DNA from: Novosphingopyxis sp965218915
Lineage (GTDB): Bacteria; Pseudomonadota; Alphaproteobacteria; Sphingomonadales; Sphingomonadaceae
DNA length: 64,000 nucleotides
Direction of reading: 5' to 3'
Assembly (NCBI RefSeq): GCF_965218915.1
Contig: NZ_OZ244708.1
Location: 2,666,001-2,730,000 of the forward strand
The notes under the pieces were generated by a model. The model made no database searches and was not told the origin of the DNA. It saw only the letters and a list, made by a program, of their open reading frames with translations. Positions 40,811-53,753 of this stretch are shown one piece after another. Made by a program: the position numbers and the translations under genes. Every line of letters starts with the position of its first letter. Position 1 is the first letter of the stretch.

Positions 40811-41211
40811 GCCTGCGCCGCCTGCTGCTGGGCGTCTATGCCATCTGCTTTGCTATCGGCACGTTCACCCATGCGCAGCATATCTGGCACTATGGGTTTC
40901 TGCCCTATCGCTTCGCCCCGTTACCGACGAACATCTTCTGGACCGCATTGACGCTGATCGACCCGCTGGTCATTCTCTTATTTCTGCTTCGGCGAAGACG
41001 ATCGGCGCTGTCGCTGGCGCTGGCCATCATGGTCAGCGATGTAGCGGTGAACAGCTACGCGGTCTTCGGGAGCGGCTATGGCGAGTTCGCGCCTGCGCTG
41101 GCATTGCAGTCGGCATTTCTCGGCTTCGTGCTGGGGTCGATCGGCTTTCTATGGGCCGACCCTCCGCTCAGTGTACGAACCGCGCCACCACCTCGCGGTA
41201 GCTGCGGCTGA
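40807..41211 (+). CDS. small integral membrane protein of unknown function
   Basis: A 134-residue protein with three to four hydrophobic segments: LLLGVYAICFAIGTFTHAQHIW, FWTALTLIDPLVILLFLL, SLALAIMVSDVAVNSYAVF and LALQSAFLGFVLGSIGFLWAD. I do not recognise the family. It is translationally coupled to tadA. Its last 44 bases overlap the 3' end of the LytTR regulator gene on the other strand, so the two genes are convergent and overlapping. The C-terminal tail (PPLSVRTAPPPRGSCG) lies in the overlap and may be dispensable. Confidence 0.7.
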   Translation: MSLRRLLLGVYAICFAIGTFTHAQHIWHYGFLPYRFAPLPTNIFWTALTLIDPLVILLFLLRRRRSALSLALAIMVSDVAVNSYAVFGSGYGEFAPALALQSAFLGFVLGSIGFLWADPPLSVRTAPPPRGSCG

Positions 41212-41965
41212 CCTTTACCTGCGCGCCGGAGCCGAGCACCAGGAAGCATTCGCCATTGGTGTGCGGCTTGACCTGGCGGACCTGGTTCAGGTTGACGATG
41301 GTCGAGCGGTGGACGCGCTGAAACACGCGCGGATCGAGGCGTTTTTCCAGATCCTTCATCGTCTCGCGCAGGATCAGCGAATTGTCCGCGGTGTAGATGC
41401 ACATATAGTCGCCCGCCGCATCGATCCGCTCGATCGTGTCGACGTCGACGCGGAAGATCTGGCCGCGGTCCTTGACGTTGATCAGCTGCTCGAAGCGCCC
41501 GGCCTGCATCTCCTCGTCATTGGCGATATTCTCGGCCGCCTCGGGCGCGACTTCGTTGATCACCTCGCGCAATCGCTCGACCTCTTCGGACTGCTTGCGG
41601 TGGCCCATGCGCTCGCGGATGCGGACCATCGTGTCGGCGAGCCGGTCTTCCTCGACCGGCTTCATCAAATAGTCGATCGCCTGCGCCTCGAACGCGCGCA
41701 CGGCATGGTCCGAATAGGCGGTGACGAAGACGAACATCGGCGGATCGATGTCCATCACGCCCTGCACCACGGAAAATCCGTCGAAGCCGGGCATCTGGAT
41801 ATCGAGAAATACCAGATCGGGTTTCAACGTCTTGATCTTGCGGATCGCCTCGCGCCCGTTGTTGCAGGTGGCGACGATCTCGACATCATCGAGCTTGCCC
41901 AGCCTGAGCTCCAGGCCCTGGATCGCCAGTTTCTCGTCGTCGACGACGATGGTGCGGATGGTCAT
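41168..41965 (-). CDS. LytTR-family response regulator
   Basis: A 265-residue two-component regulator. Receiver domain residues 1-125: DDE at 9-11, the phosphoacceptor in PDLVFLDIQMPG (Asp near 54), T and K in VFVTAYSD and LMKPVEEDR. The C-terminal DNA-binding LytTR domain begins near QLINVKDRGQIFRVDVDTIERI and ends SRSYREVVARF. The order is receiver plus LytTR, as in AlgR/LytR. It overlaps the sensor-kinase gene by 4 nt (ATGA). The target genes are unknown, and its 3' end overlaps the membrane protein gene of tadA. Confidence 0.94.
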   Translation of the reverse strand: MTIRTIVVDDEKLAIQGLELRLGKLDDVEIVATCNNGREAIRKIKTLKPDLVFLDIQMPGFDGFSVVQGVMDIDPPMFVFVTAYSDHAVRAFEAQAIDYLMKPVEEDRLADTMVRIRERMGHRKQSEEVERLREVINEVAPEAAENIANDEEMQAGRFEQLINVKDRGQIFRVDVDTIERIDAAGDYMCIYTADNSLILRETMKDLEKRLDPRVFQRVHRSTIVNLNQVRQVKPHTNGECFLVLGSGAQVKVSRSYREVVARFVH

Positions 41966-43125
41966 GCGTTTATCATTCCTTGGCTCTCAGGCGTGCCCCC
42001 TGAAGCAATTCCCCCGTCATTGTCCCTGGCCTCGTCCCCCGGCGCGACGCGCACTTCATAGGGTATCTCGACGATGACCTCAAATCCGCCGCCCGGCGGG
42101 GAGGATATCTCGAAACGATGGTGCTTGCCATAGGCCTGCGTCAAGCGCTCGCGGGTGTTGGCCATCCCCACGCCGGTCGAGGAGATCGCCCTGCTCGGCT
42201 TGACCGTGCCCATCCCGGGGCCGGTGTCGGCCACGGAAATACGAACGCGGTCTCCGATGCGCTGCGCGCGAATGCGGATATCGGCGCCTTCCTCCTTCGG
42301 CGTCACGGCATATTTGATCGCATTTTCGACCAGGGGTTGCAGCAGCAAGGACGGGATCAGCACGTCGCAGGCGGCATCGTCGATATTGAAATCGGGCCGC
42401 AACCGGTCCTCGAAGCGCATCTTTTCGATATCCAGATAGAGTTTCAGCGTTTCGACCTCCTTTTCCAGCGTGACCCGAGCCGAGGCTTCGTTGACCAGCG
42501 TGAAGCGCAGAAAGGAGGAGAGGCGTGAAAGCATGGCGTTGGCCGGTTCGGTCTGCTTCAACAGCACTAATGTGGAAATGGAATTCAGCGTGTTGAACAG
42601 GAAATGCGGGTTGAGCTGGTAGCGCAGCATGGTGAGCTGAGCGCTGGTCGCCTGCGCCTCGAGCCGGAACAGCTGGTCCGCCTGCTCTTCGCCCCTCACG
42701 AAATAATTGATCGCGAAATAGAGCGCCGACCAAGCCGACAACACGATGCCGTCGAGGAACAATATGCCCAGGAACAAGGTGGCGAACAGGTTCGACGTAC
42801 CCGGCGTGATCGTCTGCAGCACCCAGGCGTCGATAAACGCGTAGACCGCGGTGGCGAGGATCAGGCTGCTGAGCATCGTCCCCCACAGCACCGCGGTCGA
42901 ACGCTCGAACACGGTGCGGTAGATAACCGAGAGGATCAGCGAGATCGAATAGCCGGCGATGGTGGAGACCAGCAACGTTACGAGGAAGCTGAGTGGCTGC
43001 CCGTTGGCCAGGCCCGAGGTGCCGCGCAGGATCAGCACCCCCGCCCAGCCGGCGCTGTGCAGGTTCCAGAAGGCCCGGTTCTTGTTGGAAAAGAACGGTT
43101 CGAAAGGAAGATCGACGATGGCCAT
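41962..43125 (-). CDS. LytS-type sensor histidine kinase
   Basis: A 387-residue sensor kinase with four to five N-terminal membrane segments (for example FLVTLLVSTIAGYSISLILSV and LFATLFLGILFLDGIVLSAWSALY). The phosphoacceptor His is in LNPHFLFNTLNSISTLVLL, and PLVENAIKYAV, DTGPGMG and GVGMANTRERL form the HATPase. This is the His_kinase family with LytS-like layout. It faces the response regulator with 4-nt overlap. I placed the start at 43125 (MAIVDLPFEP), preceded by GGAG; an ATG at 43146 is the alternative. The input signal is unknown. Confidence 0.92.
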   Translation of the reverse strand: MAIVDLPFEPFFSNKNRAFWNLHSAGWAGVLILRGTSGLANGQPLSFLVTLLVSTIAGYSISLILSVIYRTVFERSTAVLWGTMLSSLILATAVYAFIDAWVLQTITPGTSNLFATLFLGILFLDGIVLSAWSALYFAINYFVRGEEQADQLFRLEAQATSAQLTMLRYQLNPHFLFNTLNSISTLVLLKQTEPANAMLSRLSSFLRFTLVNEASARVTLEKEVETLKLYLDIEKMRFEDRLRPDFNIDDAACDVLIPSLLLQPLVENAIKYAVTPKEEGADIRIRAQRIGDRVRISVADTGPGMGTVKPSRAISSTGVGMANTRERLTQAYGKHHRFEISSPPGGGFEVIVEIPYEVRVAPGDEARDNDGGIASGGTPESQGMINA

Positions 43126-43272
43126 CTCGCTGCTCCATAACGGCATCCGGCGGCCCGCCCAAATAATTTAGCATTTTCAGCCCGCCCGAGACTATAGCGG
43201 CACCGGGGAGAGGAAGCCCATGCCCTTGCCGTTTGATTGCAGCTCGTGGGTCAATGCATCGACGACCAACCG

Positions 43273-43605
43273 GTGAGTCTGCTGCTGACCCTGATCGCCC
43301 AGGCTTCGCCTGTTCCACCGACTTACCCGCCAACCTGGACAGATATGGCGCGCTTCGACCTGCAAGATGTTCCGGACGTCTCGCTGGACAACAGGCCCAA
43401 GGACGAGGCGGACGTAATCGTGGTACGCGCCGATGTCGATCGCTACCGCCTCAAGGACAAGCTCGATCCGCGGTTCGAAGAAGACGATAAGGCAGAATTC
43501 GGGTTGACCGGCGATGTGCGCGGCGCGGTCGAGACCGAAGCGGTAGCGATCGCACCGGGCGTGGTCAGCAATCGGCTGATGTTCCGGCTGAAACTGCCAT
43601 TCTAG
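43273..43605 (+). CDS. hypothetical secreted protein
   Basis: A 110-residue protein from a GTG at 43273 (SLLLTLIAQASPVPPTYPPT), which gives a short hydrophobic signal-like start. The mature part has DVDRYRLKDKLDPRFE and GVVSNRLMFRLKLPF with conserved-looking aromatics. I do not recognise it beyond a resemblance to short hypothetical proteins in sphingomonads. An ATG at 43345 (MARFDLQDV) is an alternative start without the hydrophobic part. It is divergent from the sensor-kinase gene, with about 150 bp between them. Confidence 0.65.
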   Translation: MSLLLTLIAQASPVPPTYPPTWTDMARFDLQDVPDVSLDNRPKDEADVIVVRADVDRYRLKDKLDPRFEEDDKAEFGLTGDVRGAVETEAVAIAPGVVSNRLMFRLKLPF

Positions 43606-43644
43606 CGACGCGACGCAAGGTCACGCCCCGCCGAATCGTAACGC

Positions 43645-44154
43645 TCAGATCGCGGCGAGCTTCTTGACCGCCTGGCCCTCGCAATCGCGGCGGCGTTCGC
43701 GCAGTTCGCTTTCGTCGATCCAGCACAAAGCGGTGTGGTCGATCTCGCGGTCGTCATGCGCACGAATGCTGATCGGCTGGATCGGCCGCCGATCGCGCTC
43801 GTCGCATAGCACGGGATTGGACGGCACGCCGGTTTCCCACCGCTCGCCCCATTGCCGAAGCGCGATCATCGCAGGTAGCAGATCGAGGCCTTTTTCGGTC
43901 AGTTGATAGATTACCTTGCGCCGATCGTCCGGACAGGGCGTGCGCTTCAATATCCCGACCTCGACCAGCTTGGCCAGCCGCCCGGACAGGATGTTGCGCG
44001 CAATCCCGAGCGCGCTCAGAAATTCCTCGAAATGATGCACGCCGTTGAACGCGGCGCGAAGGATCATGAACGACCAGCGTTCGCCCATGGCCTCCAGCGC
44101 GGCGGGTAGACCGCATTCGGCGATATCGCGAAGGGGTTCGCGCAATTTGCCCAT
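43645..44154 (-). CDS. HxlR-family transcriptional regulator (second)
   Basis: A 169-residue HxlR-type winged-helix regulator. MGERWSFMILRAAFNGVHHFEEFLSALGIARNILSGRLAKLVEVGILKRTPCPDDRRKVIYQLTEKGLDLLPAMIAL is a complete HxlR domain with the FEEFLSxLGIARNILSxRL recognition helix. It lacks the long C-terminal domain of the HxlR protein at 24932 but has an extra ~55-residue tail. One Cys (ECG at 14) lies before the winged-helix. It is divergent from the small secreted CC_3452-like gene, with a palindrome between the two, so it may regulate that gene and itself. Confidence 0.92.
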   Translation of the reverse strand: MGKLREPLRDIAECGLPAALEAMGERWSFMILRAAFNGVHHFEEFLSALGIARNILSGRLAKLVEVGILKRTPCPDDRRKVIYQLTEKGLDLLPAMIALRQWGERWETGVPSNPVLCDERDRRPIQPISIRAHDDREIDHTALCWIDESELRERRRDCEGQAVKKLAAI

Positions 44155-44235
44155 GATCGCTCCGTTACTTGAAATCGTAATAGACGGCGGGATGGCGATG
44201 AATGCAAATAAAATTCCAGAATGAGTTGCAACTTG

Positions 44236-44251
44236 CTACTTAAAAAGGTAG
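44236..44251. promoter_or_regulatory. candidate HxlR operator palindrome (second locus)
   Basis: The sequence CTACTTAAAAAGGTAG is an inverted repeat with CTAC/GTAG ends and an AT-rich centre. It is about 80 bp upstream of the HxlR start and about 60 bp upstream of the divergent gene. An outer GTTGC/GCAAC pair (44226 and 44261) encloses it, extending the symmetry. The position between a regulator and a divergent gene fits an operator. Different sequence from the candidate at 24916, as expected if the two regulators differ in specificity. Confidence 0.45.
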
Positions 44252-44308
44252 GTAGTGATTCGCAACCTAACAAGATGCGTCAAGCCTATCGCAGAACAGG
44301 ATACGCCC

Positions 44309-44653
44309 ATGCGAAATGCCCTCTCCCACTACGGTTCCAGGCTCGGTGTGCTCGTCGGAGCCGCCTTGCTTTCCACGCTCCTGCTCGTCGCCGCGCCGCA
44401 GGCGCATGCCGCGTCCGACACCGCGTTCTACCGCGCCGAACTCGTCTCGCCGGTCGAGATGCGCCTCGCGGTGGTGCGCAATGCCATGTTCCTATGCGAC
44501 GGCACGTCGTGCATGGGCAGTAAGGCCAACAGCCGCGCCAATATCGTGTGCGCCTCGTTCGTGCGCGAATTCGGCGTGGCCGCCAGCTTCACCGCCGACG
44601 GCAAGGCGCTGGACGCCGAGGCGTTGGCCAAGTGCAACGCACGCGCCGGCTGA
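44309..44653 (+). CDS. small secreted CC_3452-like protein
   Basis: A 114-residue protein with a Sec signal peptide (MRNALSHYGSRLGVLVGAAL then APQAHAASD, cleavage after AHA). The mature ~75 residues read FYRAELVSPVEMRLAVVRNAMFLCDGTSCMGSKANSRANIVCASFVREFGVAASFTADGKALDAEALAKCNARAG and carry four cysteines. The pattern matches the small Caulobacter/sphingomonad secreted family called CC_3452, of unknown function. I used the ATG at 44309 rather than 44255. It is followed by a strong terminator. Confidence 0.75.
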   Translation: MRNALSHYGSRLGVLVGAALLSTLLLVAAPQAHAASDTAFYRAELVSPVEMRLAVVRNAMFLCDGTSCMGSKANSRANIVCASFVREFGVAASFTADGKALDAEALAKCNARAG

Positions 44654-44692
44654 GCCCGCCATCCGTCCGGTCTCTCCGCCGGACGCAACTGG

Positions 44693-44728
44693 AGCGCGCC
44701 GGAACCTGGCTTCCGGCGCGCTTTTTTG
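44693..44728 (+). terminator. rho-independent terminator of the CC_3452-like gene
   Basis: AGCGCGCCGGAA and TTCCGGCGCGCT form a perfect 12-bp stem with a 6-nt loop (CCTGGC), followed by TTTTTGTTG. It lies 40 bp after the CC_3452-like gene and immediately before rsh, so rsh must have its own promoter or rely on read-through. Confidence 0.92.
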
Positions 44729-44764
44729 TTGCATAGCGGCGCGGCGGCCTCATCTTGAGGAACG

Positions 44765-46861
<2,097 letters not shown>

Positions 46862-46879
46862 AGCCCTACCCCGCCCCCG

Positions 46880-47602
46880 TCAGGGCTGCCGCAAATCCTT
46901 GCCATTACCGCAGACGATCCGCGCCGAGCCGGTCGAGCGGATATCGCAATCGGCATCGCCCGCAATATCGATCTGCCCGGTGCCGTTGTTGAAGACGCGC
47001 GCGAATTCCTCGACCATCACCATGCTCGTCGCCGGACCGCTATGGTTGAGATCGAGCCGGTCCAGTGTCAATCCGCCAGCCTGCCAATTGGCCGGACCAT
47101 TGAGTTGCACCTCCGCCTCGCGCGCCGAGCCGCCATTCATCGCCACCGTGCCCGCGCCGACCACATTAATGTAAAGCTGATCGGCCTCGACGTCGCCAAC
47201 GGTCACCTGCCCGTTCCCGGTCACCAGCACCCGCACGCTGCGGTCTTCCAGCGCGCCCGCCTCGACCACGCCATTGCCTTTCAGCACGATCTCCGACAGC
47301 CGCCGCGTGGCCAGGTGGATCACCACCGGACCATCGTTAGCGGTTTCGTTATGAGCGGTCCGTACGGGCGATACCAGCCGCGCGGTCAGCGTGTTGCCGC
47401 TGCGCACCAGTCGCACCCGGTCGAGCTGGTCTTGCGTCCCCGACGCCTTGGCACCGGGCGAGGCGTCGGTGGCGATCTCGACGACGATATCGCCCTCGAC
47501 CACGATCCGATCGAACCCGCCGAGCACGAAGCTGCGCTCCTTCGCAGAAGCCGGCGCTGCGAGGATGAGCGCCAAGGCGAACCCGAGTGGAATTCTGAGC
47601 AT
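46880..47602 (-). CDS. DUF2807 (GIN domain) secreted protein
   Basis: A 240-residue protein with a signal peptide (MLRIPLGFALALILAAPASA) and a DUF2807 'head GIN' beta-solenoid: repeats of short strands such as ARRLSEIVLKGNGVVEAG, VRVLVTGNGQVTVGDV and YINVVGAGTVAMNG. Members are predicted auto-transporter-adhesin-like or surface beta-helix proteins, with no known enzyme role. It is on the minus strand after a second DUF2807 gene, 86 bp apart, with different N-terminus (here no lipobox). Confidence 0.85.
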   Translation of the reverse strand: MLRIPLGFALALILAAPASAKERSFVLGGFDRIVVEGDIVVEIATDASPGAKASGTQDQLDRVRLVRSGNTLTARLVSPVRTAHNETANDGPVVIHLATRRLSEIVLKGNGVVEAGALEDRSVRVLVTGNGQVTVGDVEADQLYINVVGAGTVAMNGGSAREAEVQLNGPANWQAGGLTLDRLDLNHSGPATSMVMVEEFARVFNNGTGQIDIAGDADCDIRSTGSARIVCGNGKDLRQP

Positions 47603-47688
47603 GATCGATTATCCGCTGCAAAAGCTGAACGAGCGGCGATCATGACGCAATACGGGTTCCGGGGCAAAGATTTCCGCCTCGCGCTACC

Positions 47689-48459
47689 TTATGAAGGGGA
47701 GCTTGGATTTCCGCAGTGCAGCTTGCCCGAGCCCATTGAGGACAGTTTGCATCTGGCATTGCCGACCACGTCCACGTCGCCCGAGCCCATGATGGCTGCG
47801 TCGACCATGCCGTCGGACCGCAGTTTCACATTGCCGGACCCGGCGATCGAGACGTCGCTCGCATCGGTCATCATGCGGCCGGCATCGATATCGCCCGATC
47901 CGGCCACCGAGAAATCGCTGCTTTTGGCCTGGCCCGCCAGAATCATCCCGCCCGATCCGGCCATGCTCGCGTCGAGCTTGTCCGTCTGCACCTCGGCGAC
48001 CCGGACCGTACCAGAACCGGCGACGGAGATATCGACGCTGGGGCCGGTCATCCGGTCCGCCTCGATCGGGCCGGAACCGGCGGCGCTGACCGAACGCAGC
48101 GACGGAGCGGTGACATAGATCGTGGCGGCGCCCTTGTCCTTCCAGCTTCCATTCTGCCGGCCGACCTGGATCGACCCGTCCTTCATCCGGTATCGCAGAT
48201 GGCTCAGCACGTCAGCGGGTGCCTCGGCGCGGATCGAATAAGCCTGGCCGGTGGTGAAGACCACCTTGTCAGGGCCGAGCGCGCCCAGCCCGTCAAAGGC
48301 GGCGACCTCCACGGTCTGCGCGGTGATCGGCTCGCCGTCGTCGAGATCGCTGTAGCCCATGTGCGACACGTCCTCGGCGGCATCGAACACCGAATAGCCG
48401 CAGCCGGAGATCGCCAGAAAAAAAACCGCGACGGGTGTTAGGAGCAAATGCTTTCTCAT
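47689..48459 (-). CDS. DUF2807 (GIN domain) lipoprotein
   Basis: A 256-residue lipoprotein: MRKHLLLTPVAVFFLAISGC, with lipobox ISGC, and a DUF2807 repeat domain built from strands such as VDISVAGSGTVRVAEV, LDASMAGSGGMILAG, FSVAGSGDIDAG and VSIAGSGNVKL, with the recurring xVxGSGxxxxx unit. The family is a right-handed beta-helix or solenoid. The neighbouring DUF2807 protein at 46880 has a plain signal peptide instead. Together they may form a surface or periplasmic pair; function unknown. Confidence 0.87.
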   Translation of the reverse strand: MRKHLLLTPVAVFFLAISGCGYSVFDAAEDVSHMGYSDLDDGEPITAQTVEVAAFDGLGALGPDKVVFTTGQAYSIRAEAPADVLSHLRYRMKDGSIQVGRQNGSWKDKGAATIYVTAPSLRSVSAAGSGPIEADRMTGPSVDISVAGSGTVRVAEVQTDKLDASMAGSGGMILAGQAKSSDFSVAGSGDIDAGRMMTDASDVSIAGSGNVKLRSDGMVDAAIMGSGDVDVVGNARCKLSSMGSGKLHCGNPSSPS

Positions 48460-48553
48460 CGATCGATCCTCTCACTGTGTTAGCCGATTAATACAATGGA
48501 TCGCGATGCCGCGCAAGCGCGCTTGTCGATGAACGCACGTCGCTGGCCGAAAC

Positions 48554-48583
48554 GAAAAAGGGCGCCGGTAAGCGCCCTTTTTC
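48554..48583. terminator. bidirectional rho-independent terminator between carD and the DUF2807 lipoprotein
   Basis: GAAAAAGGGCGC and GCGCCCTTTTTC form a perfect 12-bp stem with a 6-nt loop (CGGTAA). The A-tract and T-tract flanks make it functional for either strand. It ends carD transcription on the minus strand just before the DUF2807 gene. Confidence 0.93.
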
Positions 48584-48601
48584 ATTCGATATGTTCCCCG
48601 C

Positions 48602-49135
48602 TCAGGCTTCGTCGGGCTGGTCGTAATATTGCGGCGCGGCCTCGTTGAGAATCCCGAGGATCTTCTGCAAAGCGGTCGGCTCGTCGGTCTTTTCCATCGC
48701 CGCGAGCTCGCGCGCGAGACGGCTCGACGCAGCCTCGAAGATTTGCCGCTCGGAATAGCTCTGCTCGGGCTGGTCGTCGGGGCGGAACAGATCGCGCGTC
48801 ACTTCGGCGATCGAGACGAGGTCGCCCGAATTGATCTTGGCCTCATATTCCTGCGCGCGGCGCGACCACATGGTGCGCTTGACCTTGGGCTTGCCTTTCA
48901 GCGTCTCCATCGCCTGCTTGAGCGTCTTGTCGCTCGAAAGCTTGCGCATGCCGACGCTTTCCGCCTTGTTGGTCGGAACGCGCAGCGTCATCTTCTCCTT
49001 TTCGAAGCGCAGGACATACAACTCCAGCTGCATGCCGGCGATCTCGTCATTCTGCAATTCGACGACGCGGCCCACACCATGTTTGGGATAAACCACATAG
49101 TCGCCGACATCGAAGAGGACCGCACTGGACGCCAT
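48602..49135 (-). CDS. carD: CarD-family transcriptional regulator
   Basis: A 177-residue CarD/CdnL protein. The N-terminal Tudor-like RNA polymerase interaction domain reads FDVGDYVVYPKHGVGRVVELQNDEIAGMQLELYVLRFEKEKMTLRVPTNKAES; the C-terminal helical DNA-binding domain includes RAQEYEAKINSGDLVSIAEVTRDLFRPDDQPEQSYSERQIFEAASSRLARELA. CarD binds the beta subunit and stabilises open complexes at rRNA and other promoters. It is the last of a minus-strand group (helicase, S4 protein, ferredoxin, CarD), although 250 bp separates it from the ferredoxin gene and it likely has its own promoter. Confidence 0.95.
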   Translation of the reverse strand: MASSAVLFDVGDYVVYPKHGVGRVVELQNDEIAGMQLELYVLRFEKEKMTLRVPTNKAESVGMRKLSSDKTLKQAMETLKGKPKVKRTMWSRRAQEYEAKINSGDLVSIAEVTRDLFRPDDQPEQSYSERQIFEAASSRLARELAAMEKTDEPTALQKILGILNEAAPQYYDQPDEA

Positions 49136-49307
49136 AAAAGAACCTTTCGCAAAGGAGGAGCGAAGCGCGCGCTGGGCCGGGCTGCGCCGCTGAGCTCATG
49201 ATCGAGTGATTATAACCCTGTAAACGGGGACCCACGACGAAAAGACGCATGGACAGCGGCTTCCGTTTCACATAGCAATGTAACAGATTCGAAAGAATAT
49301 TTCTAGC

Positions 49308-49328
49308 CCCTGTTCGATTGCAACAGGG
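49308..49328 (-). terminator. weak hairpin, possible fdxA terminator
   Basis: CCCTGTT and AACAGGG pair around CGATTGC, making a hairpin just downstream of fdxA on the minus strand, followed by an AT-rich but not uniform-T stretch (GCTAGAAATATTCTTT). It could end fdxA transcription, or be part of the carD promoter region. Low confidence. Confidence 0.35.
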
Positions 49329-49385
49329 CGGTAAATAAATGCAACCGAGACAGAATGTTACTCCAAGCCGAAGCGAAGCCTGCGC

Positions 49386-49724
49386 TCAGTCGCCTTCGCC
49401 AGGATCGGGCGAAAAATATTTGTCGAACTTGCCGTCTTCGCCCTTATGCTCGTCGGCATCAGCAGGCGCTTCCCGGCTAACCGTGATGTTGGGCCATTCG
49501 GCGCTGAACCTGGTGTTGATCTCGAGCATTTTCTCCAGACCGTCCTCGGTGTCCGGCAGAATCGCCTCGGCCGGGCATTCCGGCTCGCACACGCCGCAGT
49601 CGATACATTCGCTGGGATTGATCACCAGCATATTGTCGCCCTCGTAGAAGCAATCGACGGGGCAGACCTCGACGCAGTCCATATATTTGCATTTGATGCA
49701 GGCTTCGGTGACGACATAAGTCAT
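49386..49724 (-). CDS. fdxA: FdxA-type ferredoxin ([3Fe-4S][4Fe-4S])
   Basis: A 112-residue 7Fe ferredoxin. MTYVVTEACIKCKYMDCVEVCPVDCFYEGDNMLVINPSECIDCGVCEPECPAEAI shows the two cluster motifs: CIKC-x3-DC-x3-C (one position filled by the noncanonical residue, as in seven-iron ferredoxins) and CIDCGVCEPECP. The C-terminal tail is acidic (DADEHKGEDGKFDKYFSPDP). I used the ATG at 49724; an upstream ATG at 49757 gives an unsupported extension. It lies downstream of the S4 protein on the minus strand, with a repeat between. Its redox partner is not identified. Confidence 0.95.
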   Translation of the reverse strand: MTYVVTEACIKCKYMDCVEVCPVDCFYEGDNMLVINPSECIDCGVCEPECPAEAILPDTEDGLEKMLEINTRFSAEWPNITVSREAPADADEHKGEDGKFDKYFSPDPGEGD

Positions 49725-49813
49725 GGATTGCGGCTCCGGGAGATACAGACGGTTCAACGTTCTGCTATGGGGAGGGCGGCGTCCAAGTCAATGCCTTGGA
49801 GGTTCCAAGGCGA

Positions 49814-49936
49814 TGCAACCCGCCGTCCCTGCGAAGGCAGGGCCCCATCTCGCGTCAGTAGAACCGGTAATGCCAGTTGCGAGCAACGCTTCCATCGGAC
49901 AGGCTCCGGCCTTCGCAGGAGCGACGGAGGTTAGAT
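49814..49936. repeat. palindromic intergenic element
   Basis: Between fdxA and the S4 gene. It starts CCGTCCCTGCGAAGGCAGGG and ends CCTTCGCAGGAGCGACGG; the two terminal segments are inverted copies with an unpaired spacer of about 85 bp. The S4-protein stop codon lies within the last part. It is another member of the scattered GC-rich palindromes of this genome. Confidence 0.65.
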
Positions 49937-50200
49937 TTCCTCATAACAGCTCCCAGCCTCCGCCGGCGGCCCGCGCCGCGCGGGCAGTGCCACCACCCGG
50001 ATCACCCGCACCGCCTCGCCGATGGGTAAGGAGATGACATCACCAGGCCGCACGCAGGCACTGCCACGCTCGACCCGGCGTCCGTTGAGGCGGATATGGC
50101 CGGCGGCGACGATCGCCTGCGCGCGCGTGCGGCTCTTGGCGAATCGGAGAAACCAGAGCAATTTGTCGACTCTCAGCTCGGGCCGCAGTTGCGGCTCCAC
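49931..50200 (-). CDS. S4-domain RNA-binding protein (Hsp15-like)
   Basis: An 89-residue protein with a single S4 domain: LRVDKLLWFLRFAKSRTRAQAIVAAGHIRLNGRRVERGSACVRPGDVISLPIGEAVRVIRVVAL. The RVDKLLWxxRxxKxRxxA pattern and the NGxRV loop are the S4 RNA-binding signature found in Hsp15. The start is a GTG at 50200 directly after the TGA of the helicase gene. It probably binds structured RNA such as the large ribosomal subunit with a stalled peptidyl-tRNA. It is the second gene in a helicase-S4-ferredoxin-CarD group. Confidence 0.9.
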   Translation of the reverse strand: MEPQLRPELRVDKLLWFLRFAKSRTRAQAIVAAGHIRLNGRRVERGSACVRPGDVISLPIGEAVRVIRVVALPARRGPPAEAGSCYEEI

Positions 50201-53062
<2,862 letters not shown>

Positions 53063-53753
53063 GTTCCGGTCCCTCAAGCTGGCCACTCAAAAGAGCCCGC
53101 GATCGTGACCGCAGGTGACAAAGCCCGCCACGAGCGGCGCCGGTCCCGAGAAGCGTTACGAAGCGGAAAATGCGCTTAACCTGTCAAAGTTTCCCGTATA
53201 CGGCCGTTTGGAAAAAACCTTTCGCAACTGGCTGTAAGTTTAAGGCGATCATGTGCTTTGCAAACCCAGTCGGATGGAAATTCAGAAACGGCATAGCTCC
53301 GTCTTTCTTTGTGCCTCATGGCGATCCCGCCCGAGACCCCGGCTTTCGCTGGGGTGACGAAAAAATGACGCTGGGGTGACGAAAAAGGAAACGGGTTTGC
53401 AAGGTACATAATCGCCAACTTTAAGCAGGCGGGAACAGGTTGACGGCTGGGACGCAGGTATTTCATAACCCATATGGTTAGCATATGCCGTCCAGGTAGG
53501 AAAGCTTTTTCCGAGGCATCCAATTCCGAGGAAAACGATTACTCCGCCGTCGCGCGCGGCGCTCGGTTCGAGCCATAGCGGGACGGGCTTTCGGTCGGTC
53601 CGCCGCCGATGCGCGTCCGCCGGTCCCCAACCGCATCGGTTCCGTCTCTCGTCTCCCGGCGGGCACGGCTCGCCGCAAGAGCGAGTGTGTTCGCCGCCGA
53701 TTAAATTGACTTTAACCCTGATCCGCCACAATCGCTGGCTCATTGGAGGCCGA
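53063..53753. other. gene-free region with repeats
   Basis: About 690 bp without a supported gene between the helicase and M23 peptidase genes, which are divergent. It contains a REP-like copy with direct repeats at 53331-53390, the 16-nt string shared with 16878, and the two promoters. Frames crossing it are shadows of repeats. Confidence 0.6.
53331..53390. repeat. REP-like hairpin with a duplicated 17-bp end
   Basis: The sequence GACCCCGGCTTTCGCTGGGG forms a hairpin with TGACG as outer end. The unit GCTGGGGTGACGAAAAA occurs twice in direct order, at 53348-53364 and 53370-53386, so the end of the element has been duplicated. Confidence 0.7.
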
